Below are positions 10,499 through 22,090 of a DNA stretch of 64,000 nucleotides, one piece after another; positions within the stretch are counted from its first letter, which is position 1; each line of letters begins with the position of its first letter. Under the pieces are notes generated by a model. That model worked only from the letters and a program-made list of their open reading frames with translations. It searched no databases and had not been told where the DNA came from. Made by a program: the position numbers and the translations under genes. This DNA comes from Chrysogorgia sp. JL179-B06 (taxonomy: Eukaryota > Cnidaria > Anthozoa > Scleralcyonacea > Chrysogorgiidae), in contig JAYKKM010000034.1 in assembly GCA_035772405.1 (NCBI GenBank), forward strand, positions 1,994,001-2,058,000. Direction: 5' to 3'.

Positions 10499-11164
10499 GT
10501 TTGTATGTCTTTACTCCTAACATATTACAAAACAAGAGTGTAGATAAACGAAGGGAATTCATTTAAACTCGCCTTAAAGCTGTAACAAAACGCCATGCAA
10601 GCTCGATAATTTATGCGATTGGGTTTGTCGTAGTTTGAATTTTAATCATATTTCTCGCTCCGTTTCACCCTGCCTCGTTTCTATGTTTAAATCTAAAAAT
10701 CAGTACGATTTCGTATTTGTGCCACCTCACGATTTCGTATTCGTACCAACCCACGTTTTTCCTGTGGTGAAAACACAGGTTCAATCGAACGCTGAATAGC
10801 GTGAAGGGAGCGCGATGACCGTAGAAACTCCCTCCTACGAACGGGCCAAAAGGCCTTATCGGGCCAAAGAAGGCCAGATAGGGCCTAAACGGGCCTAATA
10901 CACGCACAGAGCGCCGCCTAAGTATACGATGGGGGTCCCAAAGGTACACGACACTAAGGTTAGGGATCGTAAAGGTGAAAGAGGATTAGATAATTATTTC
11001 CGTCCCTCACACGGAATATTTAATAAAACAGCTAACAATACTAATTACTTTCTGTTAGGTATGCCCCGTTAAAGTAAACGTTGAAAATATGTATACGTTT
11101 GTAACTGATATAAATATTTATAACTCTATATTTGTGTCGCGTATTAATAAGGTTTTATATATCT
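10499..11164. other. Polinton-related arm sequence up to the Academ insertion
   Basis: The part from about 10790 is colinear with the giant palindrome's right arm (62740-63010): the GGCC cluster, GGGGGTCCCAAAGGTA, and TGTATACGTTTGTAACTG...GTATTAATAAGGTTTTATATATCT. It ends at 11164 where the Academ element starts. No gene seen. Confidence 0.75.
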
Positions 11165-11811
11165 TAGACGGCCGGCCAGCTCGATCTAAAACGCTCGAAA
11201 AAACCTTTGATGGCTCGAAACCCTGAGGGGGGTTACCATCCCCGTTTCGAGCGCTAAACGTAAAATGTTGAGGTTTTTCTACAGCCTCTGTACGCGCTTC
11301 GAGTTCGATGAATAGTTCGAAGGGGTTTCCCTTCAGCGTTGCTATGCAGCAAGCACTTGGTCCTGATTGGCTAATGCGAACCTTTTAACCAATGAGCACA
11401 CGCTAATCATTACATAACAAACTACTTCCTTGGAAACCAAGTAAGAAATGCGAGTTGTTGGATTTTTGAACTTAAGTGGAACGCATCAGATTATTCAGAG
11501 CGATATATCAAGTGACAGACAAGATCAATCTATTTGACAGTTTGTAAAACCTTTATTTTTATTATTATATAGACCTATTTTATTATATTTGTATACAATC
11601 TTTAATAATATTGTTTGTTTTGGGGGTCCGAATCTCTCGTTTTTTTTTCACACATTTTCGGTGAGTGGGCCGGTAAATATTTGCATTTTTTAAAAGAAAG
11701 GAAAAAACACTACAGAAAAACACTAATAGTAATTATTATAACTTGGTCAAACATTTGTTGACCAATTAAGTTACGGAAATTTTGTGATTTTTTCGATTGT
11801 ACACGACGAGA

Positions 11812-14800
11812 ATGGATTCAAAATCGAATTCAAAAAGTAAGGCGGGAGACATTCTTCCAGTGGCTATTTAAAAACGGAAAAAAGAACTAGGAGAAACAGA
11901 GGTAAAATCTGATGCTTGCCTGTTTTGCCAAACTGGTGATGTAGCTGAACTTCGTTGCTCTTCTGAAGAAGGAAGAAACCGCGTGGTCGAAGTTGTAATA
12001 GAACGAAAACAATTAAATGATCTAACATCAAGTGATATGATTGAAAGAATACTTTCTGTCACTGACACTGGTTGTGGTAAAAACAATTTTGAACTAAAAT
12101 GGCACCATGTATGTTGCAGAAAATTTACTGACCGGGGCAAATTAAATAGACTTAGGAAAAGGCATGAGAGTGATGAGACAGTTGCTCAGATATCGTTTGC
12201 TGAACAGGTACAACTGCCTTCCAGGCGTAGTCATCGTGAACATGCAATAGACTGAAAACTCTGCATGTTCTGGCAAGGGGCTGATGGTCGGAATATTCGC
12301 AATGTTTCTACCATGGAGTTGTCCAGGAAAATTATATCCTTAGCAGAATCAGATCTTATAATGCGAGTGCGACTAGCAAATGTTGGTGACCTGGTAGCAT
12401 CGGAGGGGAAATATCACTTGAAATGTTGGGTTTAGTTTCAGAGAAAAATATGTAAGTACAATAAAGGTCAACCAGAGCACAGAGATCAATGTCTAGATAG
12501 GCTATGTGCAGATGTAATGATGGGTTTGGCCCAAGGTCATGTATATGATATGGGAAATGTATGGCTTCATTATGTTAAAATGTGTAGCATGAAAAGTGTG
12601 CAACTACCTCAGGGGTACACTACAAGGAGGAAAACATTCTATGATGATGTCCAAATGATCCTTGGAGAGAAAGCTGGTTTTGTTCGACCGATTGATCCAA
12701 AAGCATGTTTACTTATATATCCCAGTGATAAATCTGATTTTGTAATTGTTGACTATTTAACAACTGCAATCAGTGTAGATGATGCACAAGAAACAGATGA
12801 ACTTGTACCTGTGCAAAATAATGTGTTGCAGGAATTGGTCCACACTGCCTTGCACATCAGAAATGATTAAGATAAGACCCCTGGTCATAATGCTGGCTGG
12901 GGAGGGATTGATCAGGATCATGTTTCCAAAGTAATCCCAGACAGTCTATTTCTTTTCATCTCAATTTTGCTTGGGGGGATTGATGCTTTAGACTGTGATC
13001 CATCATCACAAGGTAGGTTTTATAATGAGACCTGTAGCATAGCTCAGGACATAGTATTTTCTGCTTCTAGGAAGCAAAAGTTAACTCCAAAACATATTGG
13101 TCTTGGCCTTACCCTACATCAGGCAACACGATCAGAGAAGCTTATTGATTTATTTCATGCATCTGGACATACAATAGGGATAGACACGATTCTGAGAATT
13201 GATACCACAATTGCTGCTGACATTCTGGGTAGGTATGAGGAGAATGAAAATGTGTATGTTCCATACGAGCTTGTACCATACTCTCCAGGCAAAATTGTAT
13301 TGGCTTCATGTGACAATATTGATGTGTTGGAAGAGACAATTGATGGTAAAAACACATTTCACAGCACTCAAATGATGTTGTGGCAACGAGGTCCTTGTAA
13401 TAAACGACCAGATGAGGAAACAAAAATTGGTAGGGCAAGAACATTAACCCATGGCAGTTTGGAGAAGTTCCACAAATTTGATCATGCATACCTTCCAGTA
13501 GGAGAGAGACCCACACCAGTTTTTGATCCTGATCTAGAAATCAAAGAGGTTACTTGGTTTAAGGAAAGCGATGAACAGATTGATGCAAAATTAAAAATAT
13601 ACAGCATGGATATTAGCACGTAAGTATGATTCACAACAGAAAATACCTTCATGGGCAGCCTTTAATGAAGCAATTAGCTCTGTTAATCCCCCTATAACAA
13701 CTCCTGGTATGCTCCCCATTCTTAAATCAGCAGCAGATGACAACAATACAATGACAACTGTAATTAACCGCTTCATGGACATCACTGAAAATCTGGGTCA
13801 ACCATACACTGTCATAGCTGTAGACCAACCATTGTACAGCAGAGGAAAATAACTCATCTGGGCAAAACAAGATAAATATCAGCATGTTGTTTTGGTTATG
13901 GAGCACTTGCACATAATATTTAATTTTATCAAGGCTATAGGACAGCATATGGAAAATGCTGGGTTAGTAGATGTTTGGGTTGAATCTGGAGTGTTTGCCG
14001 AAAGAAGCACTGATGCTATGATGGAGGGGAAAGCCTACTATAGAGCTGTAAGAGGGCACACTCTGTCTTATGAAGCTTTAAGTCAAATCTACTGGGACTT
14101 ATTTTCTGCATGGCTCAGCTCTAGAGCTGATGAAAGGGCACATGGTCTTGTTTTAAAAGCGGAAAAGGTTGCACAGGCTTTTAGCCAAAGGAGCTCAGAA
14201 AGTAATGATATACTTGAAGCAGTAAGTACACTCATTGATAATATAAAAGAGAGCAACATTTTAGAATTAGCAGATGAATTTGACAATGCATTTTCCAATG
14301 TACCAAATTTTGCCCTCTGGAGAACATATATGAAGATGGTTGAAACAATTCTAGACTTCATCAGAGGAAGTCGGGATGGGAATTGGCCCCTTCACTTAGA
14401 CTCGTTTGCTGCAATGCTACCTTGGATGACTATATATGATCATACAAACTATGCAAGATGGGAGCCATTTACTTGGCAGAAATGAAAGATTTAGAACCAT
14501 CAGAACCAGAAGTGTATAGAGAATTTATGGATGGACACTTTGTTGTAAAGCGTGCTAATAAAAAGTTTAACCAAGTTCCCATTGACCAAGATACGGAATG
14601 GCAGAAATAAGTGTGAAGATATCAAATGGCATTATTGGTATAACTAGAAATGACACAGCCAGGGACAAGTTTTGTATTACATGGGCAGAACGTTCTTTCA
14701 TATCTCATTCCACTAGGGTCCTTTTTGGTTTGGAAAAAGTTAGTGATGATACTATCTCCACTAGGAAAGATGCCAAGCCATCAAGAATGAGAATTGATGA

Positions 14801-16633
14801 AGCAGCAGTAAAAAATTAGAAGAGCAATTTATGAGATTTAATGTTTTTAAGATTGATGTATCACAAATCAATGAAAATGTTGAAGACGTTAGGCAAGATG
14901 AAAATTGGGAAGAAACACCAAGACCTCCACATGATGAAACAAGTTTACATCACTTCTCTGGCAACAAATGATGTCACATCAAGTGACATTCAACAAGATA
15001 TGCTTTCAGCACAATAAAGAGGAATAAAATTAGTCTGTGAAAATGTTTCCCAGTGGCTAGTAAAGAAAGATGTTCCATTTTTTTACCCTTTGAAGAAGAA
15101 CAACAGTAAAACATTTGGCACTATGTACAAAACAACTGTAGTTAGCAAACAGAATGAAACCAAATCAATAAAAGCTGATAGAAAATTGCTACAACGACTT
15201 CTCACAGCATCCATGGCTGGTCGCAGGATCAATATGAAAGATATTCTTCAACATGAACTCTCAAATTTTCCTCTATCTTTGGCAAAGGTAAATGGCAACA
15301 TGAACACAACATCTAAGTCTGATCTACTTAATATTTTAACAGGTAACGTTGAAATCTTACATTCAGTCTCAAGCCCAAGTTTAAACAAGAAGACATGTGT
15401 ACTGATTGATGGGCATGCCCTGATTCAAACCCTTGGCAAGCCACAGAAGAGTAAAACCTTTGACGATTATGCAAATGTATTTTTAGGGCAGTTGCTAGCC
15501 ACATTGATGAAAATGTTCAACGTGTTGATGTTCTTTTCGATACATACATACAGCAATCAACAAAAGCATCTACCAGGACAAAGAGAAACACAAAGAAGAG
15601 ACCAATTCGTAAAATAATTGATCGTGATGATTTACCGCTTCCACAGGTTCGGGCCCATTACATTGCATTACCTGACAATAAAGCTGACCTAGCCAATTTC
15701 TTAAGTGAATATCTCATATTACATGGTAGTAATCTCCCAAATGGTTGTGAATTAGTAACAAGTGGTGGATTCAAGGATACAACAAAGGCAATCTCAACAC
15801 ATGCAGGTAACATGCTGCATTTGTCAAGCAACCATGAAGAGGCTGATACACGCCTTATCTTGCATTCTTGTGAAGCAGTAAGCAATGGTTACAACAGGAT
15901 TTTAGTTCTGTGTAGGGACACAGATGTGTTTTTACTTTTGGTTCATTTTGTAGGACAAAATCAAGAAGTTGAAACCTGGATGCTTGGTGGAACTTCTAAG
16001 CAACGAAAATGTTATCCAGTCCACGCAATTGCACAACAATTTTCCCAAACGATAATAGACAACATTCTAGGCTTTCACGCACTCACAGGTAGTGACACAA
16101 CCTCATCATTCACAGGTTTTGGAAAGAAGAATTGCTGGAAGGTCTTCAAAAACCATCCAGACTTACTGCACGGTATTGGGCGCGATGGCTCAATAAAAAA
16201 CGCTGAAGAGTTTGTTTGTAGATTGTACCAGGCTCCAGATCCACTGACTGGGATTAACAAATGTAGAAATGACCTTTTTGAGAAGGGTAATAGAGATTTG
16301 GAAAAATTACCACCAACCAAGGATGCTTTAGATTTGCACTTTGCTCGATGCAACCGCCAAGCAAAGATCTGGCTACTGTCAAATGATAGTATGCAGATAG
16401 TTGGTTTACCAACTGAAAGTGGAGGATGGAGAGCTTCTGACGAAAACCTTGAAGTTATATGGACAACTTTGCCATCAATACCAACATCTTGTATCAATTT
16501 GATCTCATGTGGTTGTACAAAGAAGTGTAATACTGCAGCCTGTAAGTGCTACAAAAGTGACCAGAAATGTACCCCTGTTTGTGCATGCGATGCTAAAGAT
16601 TGTAAAAATCCTTCTGGATTAGCAGACGATTAA
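11812..16633 (+). pseudogene. AcademX-type transposase with XPG-like nuclease, decayed
   Basis: About 1,500 codons in the plus direction, no clear introns, broken by in-frame stops (11869, 12253, 12433, 12868) and by frame changes near 13620, 14480, 14600, 14820 and 15540. Two N-terminal zinc-binding-like modules come first (CLFCQ...WHHVCCRKF and the second near 12265-12440). A long helical middle follows, including TWAERSFIS near 14690. The C-terminal nuclease part is at 15650-16500 and the Cys tail at 16500-16600. It would cut and join the element ends in the nucleus. It is a dead copy. Polyadenylation signal AATAAA at 16654. Confidence 0.8.
15812..16633 (+). pseudogene. XPG/PIN-like nuclease and Cys8-type zinc region (C-terminal part of the Academ gene)
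   Basis: This is the longest intact piece, 273 codons. Acidic motifs in order are NHEEADTRLI, VLCRDTDVFLLL and HALTGSDTTSSF, matching the Asp/Glu sites of FEN1/XPG/PIN nucleases that bind metal ions. The tail has eight or more cysteines (CGCTKKCNTAACKC...CTPVCACDAKDC), a CXC/Cys8-like DNA-binding cluster. Frame continuity with upstream sequence is restored only through a shift near 15540. Confidence 0.8.
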
Positions 16634-16659
16634 ACTATGTAACTATTGGACTTAATAAA

Positions 16660-17239
16660 GTTGCAAAATCCTACCTTGTTGCTGTTTTCCTCACTTTTTC
16701 TGATGCTGTATCGCACTATCTTCCAGCTCCCGCCATAGTGGTTGTTATGATTGAGCAAATCAATTTATGTGACAGGTTATTGATGAAAACAATATGCTTT
16801 ATGGTTATGTACAACAATGAAAACTTACTGTATGCAAGAAGACAAAGGCATTTGGGACTGCTGGTATAGTACTGTATATACCTACTGTAGTCTAAAACTA
16901 CGTACTCTAAGATAATGCACCATAAATATATAGACTGCGTAATATATATTATTCATATAAATACAGCACAAGTAGTATTACTGTATTCATATCTAATTAA
17001 TTTCAGTTTAAAATAATATATATGCAGTTCATATTATGTAGTTAATATTTTTGTTCTATATATACAGTATATATATAATTTATATAATATCCTTTCTTAT
17101 TCACATCATCACATGTTTACTCTCTTCTGAAAGTAAAACTCTTGAAGCATTCTCACTGGTAGTCACATAACTTACAAATGCTAGTCTGATTTTTAACTTT
17201 GACTTATTATAATAAACTTAATTTTGTTGTTTTTGCAGT
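16660..17239. other. No gene seen (3' flank of the Academ gene)
   Basis: AT-rich sequence with several TATATA runs (about 16990-17090) and no supportable frame. Confidence 0.6.
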
Positions 17240-17530
17240 GTATGGAGTAAACCGACTATTGATCAGGATGTAGTATGATGGGCAATAAACGTTAACTGCA
17301 ACTTTTGGATCTGTACAATTCATATTGAGACATTGCTATAATGTTATTCACTGACAATATCTTGTGCATGCTAACTTGTCCTAATCTACAACATGGCTTT
17401 GTTATAGTGGGCATTTGGACACTTCAATGTATGGCAAACCAGAACATATTACAGATAGCTAACCACAGATCTGGTCATAAATAGCATACTGCATCATATT
17501 TTGATTGCATGATTTAGAAGCTGAAAGTAA

Positions 17531-18320
17531 CAGTGTTTCAGGATCATGCTGTCAATCCAAATCAAAATCCATGCTTGTTAAAAAGAAAAACTATGTACAG
17601 AATCAAAGCTTCCATAAGTACTCTTGAAAAAACTGGTACAATAGAGTTGGATATAAGGCACAGATAATGAAGAAGTAAAAGATGATGAGTGCACAGCCCA
17701 AAACTGATATATGGTATTGGTACCTGCAATCAAGTAGGATGCACATAATTCCAACACAAGTTTTACTTTGTTTAACTTCACAAACTTCCAGAAGTAAAAG
17801 ATGCCAACGACAGCCATGGCTGGTAAAAAATGGCCAGTATTGTGTATTGCTGTTGCAGCTGTAATTTCTGGAACCATTTTTGATAAAGCTTAATCCATCC
17901 AGGTTGGTCATTTCATTTTTCAGGTGCCTACAAAAAGATGTATCCCCAACTATGTTATGCTGCATCGACTGCATCAATGCTGGTTTTACAAAAACGATTA
18001 CCAAGCGATGGACTGTGGAAATATGAGAATATTGCAACATGGAAATTCATTATTGTTCCCAGGATCCAAGTGGTTGTCACTGGACCCTAGTTGGTGTCGA
18101 TATGCAACAAACGAAGATCACCTGTATGTTGAACCAATTCAAAAGTTGAACAACACCTTTGCACAGTTACTTGCAACATTTACACCACATATCTTGCTTC
18201 CAAAGTTTGGGATATATGCCTTTGAAATTGAGTACCACATACCCTACAAACTTCAGTAGCTGTGGAGTATTATTTGCTGGTAATGCATCACAGTTTGTGC
18301 AGGAAAAAACACTTACTGGA
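17531..18320. other. No recognised gene
   Basis: Frames of up to 145 codons exist on the minus strand (18040-17603) with one hydrophobic stretch, but I recognise no domain and see no second copy. Probably non-coding. Confidence 0.4.
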
Positions 18321-18484
18321 TCACACAATCAAAATGCGATGTGGTTTGCCATTTATGACCGGATATATGGCGCGGCAAGCTGGACAAATCGATGTTGTGT
18401 CTACTTGATGAGGACAGTATATGTTTAATGTGACGACACTACACCTTTAATATGATGATGCACCTTTAAGATGAATACAAAGGC

Positions 18485-18765
18485 TTTTGACGAGGTCGAC
18501 CTTTGAAGTGATGACACACCTTTGAAATGATGATCGACCTTTGAAACGATGATCGACCTTTGAAATGATGATCGACCTTTGAAATGATGATTGACCTTTG
18601 AAATGATGATCGACCTTTGAAATGATGATCGACCTTTGAAATGATGATCGACCTTTGAAATGATGACCGACCTTTGAAATGATGATCGACCTTTGAAATG
18701 ATGATCGACTTTGAAATGATGATCGAGACCTTTGAAACGATGATCGACCTTTGAAATGATCATAG
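18485..18765. repeat. 19-bp subterminal tandem array, left
   Basis: About 14 copies of GATGATCGACCTTTGAAAT with small changes (C/T at a few sites). It is mirrored in the right terminal repeat at 24730-24960. Likely transposase binding sites; inference. Confidence 0.9.
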
Positions 18766-18849
18766 GCCCGCAACCTTAGAAATCAGCGGTTATCGTGGTG
18801 ATACATTGAACATTTTCACCATAATCTTTTTTTTCTCTGCGGAAGTGGC

Positions 18850-19323
18850 GTGGATTCGATGAATTGTGTGAGGATTTTAGGAGAAGCACTCCTTTCTTTT
18901 CAGCAATGCAGGAACAGGAATGGAGAAAGACCCTTAGGAAGGCCAAGATTATTATTTATCAGCAGAGATCAGTTGGAGTTTCTTTGGGATTTAAGACGCA
19001 GTTCGGCAGTTATCGAGGATGATGGGTATCTCTGCTCGTACAATTAGCAGGCGGATGACTGAGTATGACTTGCAAAGTCCACAGTTTCATGACATTTATA
19101 CAGATGAAGAACTAGACAGAATAGTGACCGAAATTCATCGACAGTTATAGGCAAATGCTTGCAATTCTAAAGACTCAAGGTATTTTAGTTCGGGAACGTC
19201 AACTTAGAGAGAGTCTTCGGAGATGTGAGCCTCAAGATGGTTTGCTGCAATACAGAGGCGATGTTACAGTGTGGTTAGTCCTTTAGCACTCTGGCACATG
19301 GATGGAAACCATAAATTAATCAG
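18850..19323 (+). pseudogene. IS3EU-like transposase, N-terminal exon, broken
   Basis: Starts with GRPRLLFISRDQLEFL and a helix-turn-helix-like part (ARTISRRMTEYDL), then a segment RERQLRESLRR and ends LWHMDGNHKLIR, followed by a GTAAG donor at 19324. The H-M-D-G-N-H-K motif contains the expected first catalytic Asp of the rve/DDE fold. A frame change near 19015, a stop near 19149 and another shift near 19230 make it a pseudogene. The rest of the catalytic core (second Asp, Glu) is not present. Confidence 0.75.
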
Positions 19324-19448
19324 GTAAGATTATTAGATTCCTCTAATCGTATTATTTGCTAGTACTTTAGTGACATGTGATATTACCCTATTTGTCTTCT
19401 AGTTTCATTGCTGCAGGGCTAGTCTGTACTGTGCCAGTTTAATAGTTA

Positions 19449-19640
19449 AGAAATAGAAAACATTTTCCGTGTTTACATACAGTTATATAAACACGAGTGG
19501 AAGTTTGGGAGAACGAGAAATCATAGTGGGAACACGAGCCCATAGGGCGAGTGTTTCCACGCGATTTCGAGTTCTCCCAAACTTCCACGAGTGTTTATAT
19601 AACGTATGGGAACACGGATAAAAATGTTTTCTATTTCTTT
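19449..19640. repeat. Foldback repeat (about 190 bp)
   Basis: AGAAATAGAAAACATTTT on the left is mirrored by AAAATGTTTTCTATTTCT on the right; between them TATATAAACACGAGTGGAAG and its complement also pair. The loop is about 40 bp. It lies between the two transposase exons, so it is a later insertion or an intronic hairpin. Confidence 0.85.
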
Positions 19641-19927
19641 TATAAAATAACCCGTAGAAAGCAAATAAAATGTACAAATATCTTTTTTATCAACACGTAA
19701 ATTCTCCTTACTGCGTATGATGGCACGGTGGTGTCTAATTGATGGCGTATGTTGGCTAATTGATGGCTAATTGATGGCGTATCACGATGGCGTAATCCAT
19801 CCATGTTATATAGCCTGATATAAACACGGTAACTGACCAATCACAGCGTGCGTAAGACACGACTTATTTTATAATTAATGATAGTGAAGATAGATTACTA
19901 AATTACTAATGACGCTTGCTTTAACAG

Positions 19928-20146
19928 GAAGAACAAAGAGTATATGGCATTGACTGGGAAGGTCCAATTCCAAACAACATTGACAGTGAGGATTATGTAC
20001 ACGTACAAGTCCCAACCACCCAAGTTGAAATTAGTGAGGAACAGAAAAGACATTTAAATTCACTGGTACAACCATTGGCATGTAGTGATCATTATAGAAT
20101 TGATTTGTACATTGAAGCATGGAACTTCCTATTTCAGCTAAATTAA
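19928..20146 (+). pseudogene. IS3EU-like transposase, C-terminal exon
   Basis: Follows a TTAACAG splice acceptor. It encodes 72 codons with the conserved YGIDWEGPIPNN motif and ends in TAA. This G-I-D-W-x-G-P segment is the usual C-terminal end of integrase-like proteins of this type. The intron-like gap 19324-19927 lacks the central catalytic exons and holds a foldback repeat. Confidence 0.7.
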
Positions 20147-20593
20147 ATTTAGGTACTGCAAACAAAGAAATTTATGCCATAATATAAAATATGGCAGCTT
20201 TTTATTGCATATTTAAAACCAATGACAACTTAAAACTTACAGAAGATATAGAGAGGGTTGGTCGCATGACAAACATAACATTTTCTAAAAGTTACAGTAG
20301 ATAAGACTTCTTTCACATTTTACTTTATGAATAAATAATATTTGCCAAGAATTTATTAGAATTCAATTGTTTGCAATGATAACAGTGAAAAAGTAAGTAT
20401 AGATTCTAGTTAAGGTGGCCAGTCACCTTGAGTGGCATGTGAATACAATCCAACATCACCACCCAAAATAAAAATATATATAGATTGAAATACATAATCA
20501 TGTACTTTGAATTTCTATTGTTTTGGTGTGGACTAGTACTGTAAAAGAAACAAATGATTACCAATTTTTAAAGGAGTTCAGGTTAAAGTACAT
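20147..20593. other. No gene seen (3' flank of the IS3EU-like gene)
   Basis: AT-rich, with only short frames and no recognised repeat. Confidence 0.6.
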
Positions 20594-20892
20594 ATTATAA
20601 CATCTGTGGGAATTTAACATTATATGTAATCTATAGATTCTTCCGAGAAAAATTGTAATATATCTTGTCAGCCGAAAATTTCATCTTCATAGACTTTTTT
20701 GCTATTAAAGTTGACGGAAGTCACTGATGTCATAGCAGGCATCTGTAAAGAGGTTTTCATGTAGACAGATGCCCACTATGACATCTCTTCCGTGATGAAA
20801 GTATGAAATTTTCAGCTGACAATATATGTTACAATTTATCTCAGGAGAATCCATCGATTACAAATATGTTAAATCCCCACAGACATTATATA
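20594..20892. mobile_element. Palindromic MITE, copy 1
   Basis: Both halves mirror each other around 20745: AACATCTGTGGG...ATTTAACAT on the left, ATGTTAAATCCCCACAGACATT on the right. Inner parts share GAAAATTTCATCTTCAT and ACTTTTTTGC with the palindromic element at 42943-43260, so both belong to one family. No coding capacity. Confidence 0.8.
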
Positions 20893-21072
20893 CACTAATA
20901 AAAGATTGACTTTGTATGTAAATACTAGTACTTATTAATAATTTGCATACGTACAGTACGTTATCATTTCTACAGACTACAGTATGAGTAATTATCAAAA
21001 TTTCGAAGTGAACCCTGAAAATAGCCGAAACACCATATATTGGTTTGTTCTTTAAGGTTATTAGGTTTTCAG

Positions 21073-22082
21073 CAGTTGGCGTAACTATAGGGGGGCAGGG
21101 GGGGCGGTCGCTCCCCCACACAACGTCTAGATGGCCATTTGTCGAAAAATTCTGATTCCCTGTCGGAAATTTCCATGCGGACTTTCGAGATAAATCATTG
21201 AAAATAATATAAATAATAAAAATAATAATATAAATGTTAGCGACATTGCATATGATAATCTTGGCAAAACATCGCGATAGGCCGATACCATAACTCATTC
21301 TATCAGAATACTTCCGCTCGGCGTGTCGCCAATTTCCAAGCTTAAAACTTTGTGCCACTTTTATTCAGAAGATCTTTCCAGTGAACCAGAACATGCACGC
21401 CCTTCTCAACGCCTGGGAATTTGAAGATAACGAGCTGTTCCAAGGGATATCGAAGATCGTCTGATTTTTTTGGGAAAACAAAAGCTCACAGCTCAATTCG
21501 AAAATATTACAAATTACTCAGAGTTGCTCTAACTTTGCCTGTTTCTCAGCTCACGATGAGAGGGAATTCAGTTGCCTTAAGTGAGTCAAAACTTATTTAC
21601 GGGGCAATGACAGAAAACTGTGTTTCTAATCTCGAATGCATCGCTATAAATCGCGAGCATGTCATATCCATTGCTGTAAGGCATCTCGAAAAGCCATTTT
21701 AAAATCCAAAAACAAGGAAAATCTTTAATCTATAAAGTAATCTCAACTGTATGTTGAACTTTTCACATTGTAGTAATTGTACATATTTTTGGCTTATCAA
21801 CCAGATCAGAATAGTACCAATATTGACTTCTAACCGTTTATAGTTTTTTGATTGCAAAATATAGTGCGGAAAGACATGCAAAGACTGCATAATTTAAGAA
21901 CAATTAAGATGAATTTATGTATATAACACATGAGTAGAAATGATTTAATGTTAAATAAATTAGTGAATAAATATGGCATTTTCCTACGGACCACACCCAC
22001 ATGACGTCTGACCACGCCCACTTGTCGGGAAATTTTAATGCTTGCTCCCCCCCCCCGCTAAAAATTCCTAGTTACGCCACAG
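21073..22082 (+). mobile_element. hAT transposon, 1.0 kb deleted copy
   Basis: Ends CAGTTGGCGTAACTA and, reversed from 22082, CTGTGGCGTAACTA. GTTTTCAG occurs exactly at 21065-21072 and 22083-22090, an 8-bp target duplication. Both ends carry G/C runs. Inside is a fragment of the hAT transposase dimerisation region. It sits inside the IS3EU-like element, so it is the youngest layer there. Confidence 0.9.
21421..21702 (+). pseudogene. hAT transposase C-terminal dimerisation region, degraded
   Basis: 93 codons. The part RVALTLPVSQLTMRGNSVAL followed by SKLIYGAMTENCVSNLECIA matches the usual hAT pattern L-P-V-S-x-A-x-x-E-R-x-F-S-x-L...R-x-x-M-x-x-x-R-L-x-x-L, but the key E-R-x-F-S is changed, so function is unlikely. 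No catalytic domain is left in the 1-kb element. Confidence 0.7.
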
Positions 22083-22090
22083 GTTTTCAG

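Noticed and set aside
12967..13623. Independent gene of 218 codons
   Set aside because: It is one in-frame piece of the decayed Academ gene; flanking frames continue the same protein.
17236..17246. TTTTTGCAGTG as a further EnSpm end
   Set aside because: The flanking sequence lacks GAGTAAA-type subterminal motifs on the inner side and belongs to the inverted-repeat unit; chance match is likely.
17578..18040. Possible membrane protein on the minus strand
   Set aside because: A single hydrophobic stretch, no recognised family, two overlapping frames equally open; more likely non-coding.
18425..18773. Repetitive HHFKGRSSFQRS-type proteins (also at 24720-25029)
   Set aside because: Artefacts of the 19-bp subterminal array, open on both strands and in several frames.
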